64,000 nucleotides of DNA, taken from Mucilaginibacter conchicola. GTDB taxonomy: Bacteria; Bacteroidota; Bacteroidia; Sphingobacteriales; Sphingobacteriaceae. The notes under the pieces were generated by a model, which saw only the letters and a program-made list of their open reading frames with translations, did no database searches and was not told the origin of the DNA. The DNA is taken from assembly GCF_003432115.1 (NCBI RefSeq), contig NZ_QWDC01000003.1, forward strand, positions 620,001 through 684,000, read 5' to 3'. Positions within the stretch are counted from its first letter, which is position 1; each line of letters opens with the position of its first letter. The position numbers and the translations under genes are program-made. Shown piece by piece: positions 8,497-16,032 of this stretch.

Positions 8497-8830
8497 AATG
8501 AAGTAATTTGATCGGTTTTATGAAAAATCTATTTCCGTTATCTTCGCTTTCACCGGAAGATGCTGCTGTTTCATCTGCTTTTGTTACACGGAACAGCGCG
8601 AAGCTCCGTTTCTGACGGGAAAAGCATAAAGTGAATTTGATCCCCTGGGCAGCTAAAAAAGCGCCCAGATAACCTGTTGCCGCATTCAGCACAAGGGCAG
8701 CAATGCCTGCACGGGAAATATTTTTCCTGACACCGTGCAGCCTTATATTATGCAGGCCTGATGTTACCGTCGCTGACCGGGAATGGTCAGGATGATAAAC
8801 TTCCTGAAAAATGACTGCGACGGCTTTCAT
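8450..8830 (-). CDS. Doubtful small ORF overlapping the cyclase start
   Basis: An open frame of about 126 residues from the ATG at 8830 (a longer version starts at 8875) fills the space between AraC and the cyclase-like gene. Its first 90 residues (MKAVAVIFQEVYHPD and GIAALVLNAATGYLGAFLAAQ) use codons like the neighbours and include a hydrophobic stretch. The last 35 residues look non-coding and overlap the cyclase start by 47 bp in another frame. I recognise no family. It may be a small lineage-specific protein, the remnant of one, or a chance frame in a 435-bp spacer. Confidence 0.3.
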   Translation of the reverse strand: MKAVAVIFQEVYHPDHSRSATVTSGLHNIRLHGVRKNISRAGIAALVLNAATGYLGAFLAAQGIKFTLCFSRQKRSFALFRVTKADETAASSGESEDNGNRFFIKPIKLLHYENRGHQCTSGLYQA

Positions 8831-8931
8831 AAGCTGTTGACCCTGTTTATGTATTCCTTTATCGGAACAAAACAAAGTTCAGTAATAGCCACGCGGAGAA
8901 CGTTCCGGTTTTTCGGTAAATAGAACCAATT

Positions 8932-9852
8932 TTACCGTTGCTGCTGGTATTCCAGAGGGGACCTGCTGCTCATCTGCCTGAAAAATCTGCTGAAATGAGA
9001 ACTGGTCGCAAACCCCAGTTCCATAGCGACCTCTTTAATGCTTTTGCCGGAAAGGTTCAGCAGGTACTGCGCTTCAAGATAAAGCCTGTTGTGTATGATC
9101 TGAAGTGCGGTCTGTCCGGTCTCATTTTTAACCACCTCAAGCAGATATTTAGGGGAGATACTGATCAGGTCTGCATATTCACGGACAGTCCGTTTTTCAA
9201 GGAAATGCTCATCCACGTGTTTTCTGAAATTAAAGACAATGGCATGCTGCCGGCTTGTCTGTCTCAACGTGTTTGAGCTGCATGTCTCACAAGCCCTGTT
9301 CATTTCAAACAGGATCTGTATGAGCAGGAGTCTGATGACCTGCCTGCTGAAGTTTTTTTTCTGTTTCACTTCCCGGTCTATCTGCTCAAAAAGAGATCTG
9401 AATTGCCGGAAACTATCCTCATCGAGTTCAAATATGGGCGGCTGATCGGGCCCGGTATCAAGCAGCTGTTCGATCAGTTCTTTCTTGATAAAAGATTCAG
9501 TGAGGAATTCCGGTTTAAAAAGCAGCATGTAGAGCTTAAGGTCATCCGTTTTGTCCCGGTAGGAACTGATATAGCGTGGTGACACCAGATGTATGGTCCG
9601 CGGCCTGACATCCAGGCTGAAAGGCCCCAGTGTTTTCTGCGACTCGCCCTGAAGGCATAATATGAGAATAAAAAAGTCGGTCTTTAGCGGAGGCCCTGTT
9701 TTTACGGCACCGTCATTGCTCAGCACAACGAAATCTTCGATAGAATTCGTGATGTCGAAGCTGTTCATTCCGAATCCTTCAGCCCTGTTCTCAAAAGTGA
9801 TATGGGAGTTTACGGTAGTTCTTATATCCGATATCCGCGGAGGTTTGGTCAT
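8932..9852 (-). CDS. AraC family transcriptional regulator
   Basis: 306 residues: an N-terminal cupin-like sensing domain (about 1-170), then the two-helix-turn-helix AraC domain (about 200-305). The second HTH holds SIKEVAMELGFATSSHFSRFFRQ and ends in SPLEYQQQ, the family hallmark. Transcribed in the same direction as, and 90 bp downstream of, the RND efflux operon, so it could be the last gene of that unit or an independently expressed regulator of it. The effector is unknown. Genes of this type next to pumps commonly activate them in response to a pump substrate. Confidence 0.92.
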   Translation of the reverse strand: MTKPPRISDIRTTVNSHITFENRAEGFGMNSFDITNSIEDFVVLSNDGAVKTGPPLKTDFFILILCLQGESQKTLGPFSLDVRPRTIHLVSPRYISSYRDKTDDLKLYMLLFKPEFLTESFIKKELIEQLLDTGPDQPPIFELDEDSFRQFRSLFEQIDREVKQKKNFSRQVIRLLLIQILFEMNRACETCSSNTLRQTSRQHAIVFNFRKHVDEHFLEKRTVREYADLISISPKYLLEVVKNETGQTALQIIHNRLYLEAQYLLNLSGKSIKEVAMELGFATSSHFSRFFRQMSSRSPLEYQQQR

Positions 9853-9942
9853 TGTTACAAATTAAACGTTTTTAAGCTTTTTTTAAAACGGTGTTTACCT
9901 GTATGAACAGCGTCACGATGTAACCGTACACAGGAAGCTGTT

Positions 9943-11355
9943 TTAATGCCATCCGCCACCGACAGAACGGTAAAGGTCGATCCTCGCGTCGAGCCCGGCT
10001 TTTTCTATTCCGGCGAGGTCCAGTTCGCTTTGAAGAACGCCGCTCTGGGCGATGATCACTTCCAGATAAGTTGCTTTGCCATTTTTAAACAGGAGGTTTG
10101 CGTTTGCGGTGGCCAGGCGGAGTGATGTGACTTTCTCCCGTAAAACGTCCTGCTGCCTGTCCAGCTTGCGGATACGGATCAGTGCATCAGATACTTCCTG
10201 TACAGCGGTCAACACCTGCTGACGGAACTGAATGATCGATTTTTCTCTTTCAGCTTTGGATATTTCATACCGTGTCCTCAGGGCTTTGCGCTGAAATACC
10301 GGCTGCGTGATCCCGCCCGCGACTGCACCGAAAAGGGAAGCAGGGAGGCGGAACCAGTTACTTGCCCTGAAAGCATTCAAACCGCCTTCGGCAGTAATGG
10401 TCAGGCTGGGATACATACGTGCTTTACTGTAACCGACTTCCGCATTTGCCCTGTCAACCCCGATCTCTGCCGCACGTACATCCGGACGGATACTCAGCAA
10501 TTCCAGTGGTACCCCTGCGGACAGGTTTTCCTGCCTGTTAACTTTATCGAGGGTCTGCTGCCGGCTGATCGCTTCAGGAAGCTTTCCGCAAAGTACGCTG
10601 AGTGAATTTTCAGTGATACTGATCTCCTGTTCAAACCGCGGTATCAGCGCTGCAGCGGTCAGGCGCTGTGCCTCAGCCTGTTGTATCGCCATTGCCGTTA
10701 CCTGGCCCGCATCATATTGCAGCCTGATCATCTTCAGCGTATTGTCGCTTAAAGCCAGGTTTTTGCGGGCGATCTCCAGCTGCGTATCCAGCATCAGCAG
10801 CTGGTAGTAGTTTTGGGATACCATTGATACGATCTTTGTCTGCAGCGTTTTTCTGGCTTCTTCGCTTTGAAGGTAATCGGCGAGCGAGGCTTCTTTCCTG
10901 CTTCGGATCTTGCCCCAGATATCTGCTTCCCAGGATATATCGACTGCTGCTGTATAGTCTTCAACATGTTTCGTCCCGAGGAACTGACCATATGTTAAGC
11001 CGTTGAGGCTGTTGTTTGAAGGCCGGTTAGAAGAAGCAGAAATCGCCAGTCCGGCCTCAGGCAGATTTCCCTGTTTTGACTGAATGAAATTCAGTCTGGC
11101 TATCTCGAGATTTTTAAGTGCGAGCCCGAGATCGTAGTTCCTGCTGACGGCGCTGTCTATCAGTGACTGAAGTTCCGGGTCAGAAAAAAAAGACCTCCAT
11201 GGCAGTTTTGCAATTACAGTTGTATCTCCTTCCGATGCCGTCCGGTAACTTTCCGGCAGATGCATATCCGGTAATTTCACATCCTGTGATACACGGCAGC
11301 TTTGCATGGCTGCCAGCAGGACGGGGAGGATGATTTTTAAATAGCGTGTTTTCAT
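9943..11355 (-). CDS. RND efflux outer-membrane lipoprotein (OprM/NodT type)
   Basis: 470 residues, the normal length for TolC-superfamily outer-membrane factors of RND pumps. The N-terminus is a lipoprotein signal ending MQSC, and the two OEP repeats each carry long helices (LGLALKNLEIARLNFIQSKQ and the later RTRYEISKAEREKSI) with the conserved SIRPDVRAAE segment. It forms the trimeric channel through the outer membrane. Third gene of the adaptor-RND-channel operon, 13 bp downstream of the RND gene. It delivers small toxic molecules handled by that pump to the outside. Confidence 0.95.
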   Translation of the reverse strand: MKTRYLKIILPVLLAAMQSCRVSQDVKLPDMHLPESYRTASEGDTTVIAKLPWRSFFSDPELQSLIDSAVSRNYDLGLALKNLEIARLNFIQSKQGNLPEAGLAISASSNRPSNNSLNGLTYGQFLGTKHVEDYTAAVDISWEADIWGKIRSRKEASLADYLQSEEARKTLQTKIVSMVSQNYYQLLMLDTQLEIARKNLALSDNTLKMIRLQYDAGQVTAMAIQQAEAQRLTAAALIPRFEQEISITENSLSVLCGKLPEAISRQQTLDKVNRQENLSAGVPLELLSIRPDVRAAEIGVDRANAEVGYSKARMYPSLTITAEGGLNAFRASNWFRLPASLFGAVAGGITQPVFQRKALRTRYEISKAEREKSIIQFRQQVLTAVQEVSDALIRIRKLDRQQDVLREKVTSLRLATANANLLFKNGKATYLEVIIAQSGVLQSELDLAGIEKAGLDARIDLYRSVGGGWH

Positions 11356-11368
11356 GATCCGGATTTCT

Positions 11369-14300
11369 TTAATTGCTGGGTTTTAACAGGTCATCCATGG
11401 ACGGATTTTCAAAATTCATCTCCGGATCTTTTCCCGCCGCGGGCCGTTTGCCTGCCTTTTCCTGCAAATGCTGGAAAATGACGAAAAGTACCGGAATGAT
11501 CAGTACACCAAGTACGACACCGGATAACATTCCGCCGGCCGCGCCGATGCTGATAGAATGATTTCCCTTTGCAGAAGGGCCTTTGGCGGTCATCATAGGT
11601 ATCATTCCCGTAATGAAGGCCAGAGAGGTCATGATGATCGGGCGCAGACGTGAACGGGCACCGTCCAGCGCTGCATCAACTAGAGAATCTCCTTTCTTAC
11701 GCCTTTGTAATGCGAATTCAACGATAAGTATCGCATTCTTTGCCAGCAGGCCGATGAGCATGATGAGTGCGACCTGTACATAGATATTATTTTCAATGCC
11801 GGTCAGCCTGATCGCAGCGAACACGCCGAAGATACCGGCCGGGATACTGAGCATGACGGCGAACGGCAGGATATAGCTCTCATACTGTGCAGAAAGCAGG
11901 AAGTATACGAATACAAGGCAGAGTATGAAGACCACAGCCGATTGTCCGCCGGAAGATATTTCCTCGCGGGTCTGGCCCTGGAACTGATAGTCGAAGCCGT
12001 TCGGCAGCTCTTCCTTTGCAGTTTCTTCCACGGCCCTGATCGCATCGCCGGTACTGAAGCCGGGTTTGGGGATGGCGTTGACCTGTATGGAATTGAACAG
12101 ATTGAACCGGGAAACGGTCTCTGACCCGTAAACCCGGGACAGCCTGACCAGCGTTTTTATAGGTACAGATGCCCCCGTATTGCTGTTAACGTAAACTTTG
12201 TCGATCGCCGCCGGGTCTGCTTTGTCAGCGATGTCGGCCTGAAGTATCACCCGGTAATACTTACCGAAACGGTTGAAGTCCGAAGCCTGTGAGCTGCCGA
12301 AATAGGATTGCATGGTCTGCAGGATGTCGCGTTTGCTGACGCCAAGCTGACCCGCTTTGTCATCATCTACTTCGAGCTTGAACTGCGGGTAGTCCGCACG
12401 GAACGTGGTGAAGGCATAGGCCACTGCTGGTTTCTGCATCAGCTTTGCTATAAATTTGCCGGAAACGGCGCTGAAACGATCCAGTTTGCCTCCGGATTTA
12501 TCCTGCAGTACAAAGTCCAGTGCCTCTACGTTACTGAACCCCGGTACGGTAGGAAATTCGAAAACAAAAAAACTGCCCCCGGGGATACCGGACAGCTGCC
12601 CGCGGATACTTTCCTGTATGGCATCGATGTCTTTCACCGGACCCCGTTCCTTATCATCATTCAGCAGGACGAACACCACACCGGCGGAGGGGCTGCTTGA
12701 ATTGGTCAGCAGGTTCAGCCCCGATACGGAGAACACGAACCTTGAAGCAGGCAGTGCACGAAGTTTTGCTTCCGCTTCGCCGATCACCTTGGCTGTTCTT
12801 GAAAGCGAGGTGCCCGAGGGCGTGGATACGGAGATCGCAATAAAGCCCTGGTCCTCGGTAGGGATAAAGCCGGTTCTGGTTGTCCTGACAAGGTATACGG
12901 TGAAAGCCGTGATCAGGATGAGTCCGGCCATCGCGACCCCTTTGTGGGCGGTCAGGTAGCGCAGTCCTCCGGTATACCTTTCAGTAAGCGATTGAAAGCT
13001 TCTGTTGAAGCCCCGGTTGAATTTTGCAACGAATCCCTGTTTCTCCGGGCCACCGTTGTGTTCATGTCCGCTTTTCAGAAAGAGGGCAGCCAGCGCAGGG
13101 CTGAGGGTCAGGGCATTGACGGCGGATATCACTATCGCAATGGCCATCGTGAAAGCGAACTGTCTGTAAAATATACCTGTTGAACCGGTCATAAAGCCTA
13201 CGGGCAGAAATACCGCTGCCATGACCAGTGTGATCGAAATAATAGCGCCTGATATTTCATGCATAGCCGACACCGTAGCGGAACCTGCATCCAGATGTTC
13301 CTCCTCCATCTTGGAATGGACCGCTTCTACCACGACGATAGCATCGTCCACAACGATACCGATGGCGAGAACGAGCGCGAAGAGCGTGAGCAGGTTGATG
13401 GACAAGCCGAACAGGTTCAGAAAGAAGAATGTGCCCAGAATTGCTACAGGGACGGCGATCGCGGGGATCAGTGTTGACCGAAGGTCCTGAAGGAAGACGA
13501 ACACGACGATGAACACCAGCACAAAGGCCTCGATAAGCGTATGTTGCACCTGACTGATCGATTCATCAAGTGAGGTTTTGGTCCGGTAAAAATTATTATA
13601 GTGAATACCCTGCGGGAAATTCTTTGATGCTTTCTGCATAAGCCTGTCGAGGGCGATCTGTATATCGTTCGAGTTCGAGCCGGCAAGCTGAATGATGCCG
13701 AATCCCATCGCCAGGCTGCCGTTTGCATGTGAGGTGCTCGTATATGAATATGCGCCAAGTTCCAGGCGGGCCACGTTCTTTAACCTGAGAACTGATCCGT
13801 CCGGATTTGTTCTCAGTGGAATATTGCCGTATTCCTCCGGGGTAATGAACTTTCCCTGGTACTTGATCACAAATTCAAAGGACTCATCACTTCTTTCCCC
13901 GAATTTACCCGGTGCAGCTTCAAGATTTTTATCCTGTATGGCCGCCTGTACGTCCCCCGGCGTAATATGATAAGCAGCCATTTGTCCCGGATTAAGCCAG
14001 ATACGCATCGCATAATCGCTGACGCCGCCGAAGACAACCACCGAAGCGATACCGCGGATCCTCTTTATTTCCGGAATGATATTGATCTGTGCATAGTTGG
14101 TCAGGAATGCCTGGTCATAGCGCTTCGGATCGGTAGAATAGATCCCGATCGCCGATACAAAGCCGTTGCGTTGCTTGATCGTGGTGATACCCTGCTGGAG
14201 TACTTCTGCGGGGAGCTGGCTTTGCGCCGTACTTACCCGGTTCTGCACATTGATCTGTGCCTGGTCAGGGTCAACACCCTGGTCAAAATAAACGGTTACC

Positions 14301-14566
14301 GATAATGTTCCGTCATTGCTTGCCGTGGAGCTCATGTAGGTCATTCCTTCGACACCGTTGATCGCCTCTTCGAGAGAAGGCGCCACGGACCTCAGGATAG
14401 TTTCTGCGTTTGCTCCGGGATATACTGCCGATACAAGCACCGCAGGCGGTGCGATATCAGGGAACTGCTGCAGCGGCAGTTTAAACAGACCAAGTACTCC
14501 GAGGATCACCAGAATAACAGATATCACCGTGGAGAGGACAGGCCTTTCTATGAATTTTTTAAACAT
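11369..14566 (-). CDS. RND multidrug efflux permease (HAE1 family)
   Basis: 1065 residues, full length for an AcrB/MexB-like proton-driven exporter. It starts MFKKFIERPVLS and shows TM1, a large periplasmic porter loop, TMs 2-6, a second porter loop and TMs 8-12. TM4 contains AIGIVVDDAIVVVEAV with the proton-relay Asp pair, and the family signature GARSRLRPIIMTSLAFI is present. As a trimer in the inner membrane it takes substrates from the periplasm and hands them to the outer-membrane channel through the adaptor. The adaptor gene ends 20 bp upstream and the channel gene begins 13 bp downstream, a compact operon. Confidence 0.97.
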   Translation of the reverse strand: MFKKFIERPVLSTVISVILVILGVLGLFKLPLQQFPDIAPPAVLVSAVYPGANAETILRSVAPSLEEAINGVEGMTYMSSTASNDGTLSVTVYFDQGVDPDQAQINVQNRVSTAQSQLPAEVLQQGITTIKQRNGFVSAIGIYSTDPKRYDQAFLTNYAQINIIPEIKRIRGIASVVVFGGVSDYAMRIWLNPGQMAAYHITPGDVQAAIQDKNLEAAPGKFGERSDESFEFVIKYQGKFITPEEYGNIPLRTNPDGSVLRLKNVARLELGAYSYTSTSHANGSLAMGFGIIQLAGSNSNDIQIALDRLMQKASKNFPQGIHYNNFYRTKTSLDESISQVQHTLIEAFVLVFIVVFVFLQDLRSTLIPAIAVPVAILGTFFFLNLFGLSINLLTLFALVLAIGIVVDDAIVVVEAVHSKMEEEHLDAGSATVSAMHEISGAIISITLVMAAVFLPVGFMTGSTGIFYRQFAFTMAIAIVISAVNALTLSPALAALFLKSGHEHNGGPEKQGFVAKFNRGFNRSFQSLTERYTGGLRYLTAHKGVAMAGLILITAFTVYLVRTTRTGFIPTEDQGFIAISVSTPSGTSLSRTAKVIGEAEAKLRALPASRFVFSVSGLNLLTNSSSPSAGVVFVLLNDDKERGPVKDIDAIQESIRGQLSGIPGGSFFVFEFPTVPGFSNVEALDFVLQDKSGGKLDRFSAVSGKFIAKLMQKPAVAYAFTTFRADYPQFKLEVDDDKAGQLGVSKRDILQTMQSYFGSSQASDFNRFGKYYRVILQADIADKADPAAIDKVYVNSNTGASVPIKTLVRLSRVYGSETVSRFNLFNSIQVNAIPKPGFSTGDAIRAVEETAKEELPNGFDYQFQGQTREEISSGGQSAVVFILCLVFVYFLLSAQYESYILPFAVMLSIPAGIFGVFAAIRLTGIENNIYVQVALIMLIGLLAKNAILIVEFALQRRKKGDSLVDAALDGARSRLRPIIMTSLAFITGMIPMMTAKGPSAKGNHSISIGAAGGMLSGVVLGVLIIPVLFVIFQHLQEKAGKRPAAGKDPEMNFENPSMDDLLKPSN

Positions 14567-14586
14567 AACTATCAGGTTTGTTGTGA

Positions 14587-15720
14587 TCAGTTCCGGGCGA
14601 TCGCCTCCGGCTGTAATTTTGTTTCTACGGGTTTAATGAGCGCACCGTCCTGCAACCTGTCGAAGCCGCTGAGGACGATAAGTTCCCCCGGGGTCAGGCC
14701 CCCGCCGACAAGATATTTGTCACCGTTCTTACCGGTGACGCTGATGAATTTTCGCCTAACTTTATGATCGCTGCCGACGACGTAAACAAATATTTTGTCC
14801 TGGAGGTCGACTGTCGCGGAAGCGGGGACCTGTATAACATCCGCATGCACGAGGGCCATTTTTACCTTACCCGTATTCCCGGTCTTCAGCAGCCCCTGCT
14901 CGTTACTGAAGGTCGCACGCAGTGTGATCGCGGCCGTGCGCGGATCGAATTGTCCGTCAACCATATCTACCCTGCCCGGAATGCCGTAAACTGTTTTATT
15001 TGCGAGCAACAGCTTAACGGGAGCGAGGTGCTGCAGTTTATCCCTTACGCCATTCCCCGGATATTGTTCCTTGAAATTCACGAAATCCTCTTCCCCCAAA
15101 GAAAAATAAGCACGTACAAAGCGGGTATCTGAAAGCAGGGTCAGCGCAGTAACATCGGCAGGGGATATGATGCTTCCCTGTTTTTTTGGTAATCTCCCTA
15201 TGTATCCCGGTGCCGGTGCTTTAATGACCGTATAGCCCAGATCGATACGTGCGGATCCCAGCTGCGCCCGGGCCTGTGCGAGATTTCCTTCAGCGGTCTG
15301 CATGACCGCTTTTGCTGCTTTGAGCTGGTAATCCGCAACCACTTTGTTCTGAACAAGGGGTATGAGCTTTTCGACCTCTAACCTGGCATTGTTCAGGTTT
15401 CCCTCCATGGACAGAACTGATGCTGCCGCACTCGCGAGCTTCTGCCTTAACGGGCGGTCGTCGATCGCAAACAACGGCTGTCCCTTTCTTACGTAAGCCC
15501 CTTCATCAACGAAGGTTTTTTCCAGTATTCCTTCTATCTGGGGCCGGATCTCCACATTGACCGCGCCTTCCAGGGTCGCGGGGTATTCCTGATAGGTTAC
15601 AGCTGAACCAGAGGCGACCCTGCTGACCGGTAAGCTTTCCGGTACGGGCTGCTGCGGAGAGGGGCGGGAGCAACCCGCAAGGGCAATTGCCAGCAAAGAG
15701 TATAAAGTAATGTTTTTCAT
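14587..15720 (-). CDS. RND efflux periplasmic adaptor (membrane fusion protein)
   Basis: About 377 residues from the ATG at 15720 (MKNITLYSLLAIALAGCSRP), which gives a clean lipoprotein signal; the longer frame reading through the promoter is rejected. After the lipid-anchored Cys come a lipoyl half (PQIEGILEKTFVDEGAYV), an alpha-hairpin, the second lipoyl half (VIKAPAPGYIGRLPKKQGS), a beta-barrel and a C-terminal membrane-proximal domain (GLTPGELIVLSGFDRLQDG). First gene of the three-gene RND operon. Its promoter carries the paired FNR-like boxes also seen ahead of the divergent outer-membrane protein gene. Confidence 0.94.
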   Translation of the reverse strand: MKNITLYSLLAIALAGCSRPSPQQPVPESLPVSRVASGSAVTYQEYPATLEGAVNVEIRPQIEGILEKTFVDEGAYVRKGQPLFAIDDRPLRQKLASAAASVLSMEGNLNNARLEVEKLIPLVQNKVVADYQLKAAKAVMQTAEGNLAQARAQLGSARIDLGYTVIKAPAPGYIGRLPKKQGSIISPADVTALTLLSDTRFVRAYFSLGEEDFVNFKEQYPGNGVRDKLQHLAPVKLLLANKTVYGIPGRVDMVDGQFDPRTAAITLRATFSNEQGLLKTGNTGKVKMALVHADVIQVPASATVDLQDKIFVYVVGSDHKVRRKFISVTGKNGDKYLVGGGLTPGELIVLSGFDRLQDGALIKPVETKLQPEAIARN

Positions 15721-15748
15721 AGCGTCTTTATCGGTTTCTAAACGACTA

Positions 15749-15816
15749 CAAAGTTGAAAGCGGAAACCGCCGCGGTTTATTGACAAAGGGCAGAAAATAT
15801 TATTGATAAAAGTCAA
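15749..15816 (-). promoter_or_regulatory. Two-box FNR-like promoter of the RND operon
   Basis: Distal box 15803-15816 (TTGATAAAAGTCAA) is near-perfect. The proximal box 15780-15793 keeps one TTGAC half. The gap between them is 9 bp. A -7-like CAACTTTG on the minus strand (15749-15756) follows 23 bp after the proximal box and lies 29 bp before the adaptor start. Confidence 0.65.
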
Positions 15817-15852
15817 TGCCCCTGGGCTCATCGAGCGGACCATGCCCGAATC

Positions 15853-15919
15853 TTGACTTTTGTCAAGATATTTTCATGCCTTTTATCATCGGATAACTAT
15901 GGTCATTGGGCGAATTTTG
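15853..15919 (+). promoter_or_regulatory. Two-box FNR-like promoter of the kinase-like Omp85 gene
   Basis: Distal box 15853-15866 is a perfect palindrome (TTGACTTTTGTCAA). A proximal 11-of-14 match at 15876-15889 (ATGCCTTTTATCAT) follows after 9 bp, and a -7-like GAATTTTG (15912-15919) after another 22 bp. This is the same geometry as on the minus strand, here facing the gene at 16033. The rest of the 312-bp divergent spacer (15721-16032) holds nothing else I recognise. Confidence 0.65.
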
Positions 15920-16032
15920 AACTGATGGAATGACCGGACGGCAAACAGTCCTGCGGGTGTCGGCCCGACGCAGGACAGACTTTCCGGCCATATGATTCCG
16001 CTAATCCCGATCATCAGTTAATTCAATGCAAG

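Noticed and set aside
12456..12959. 167-residue plus-strand frame inside the RND gene
   Set aside because: A shadow of the RND permease frame; composition and lack of domains do not support a gene.
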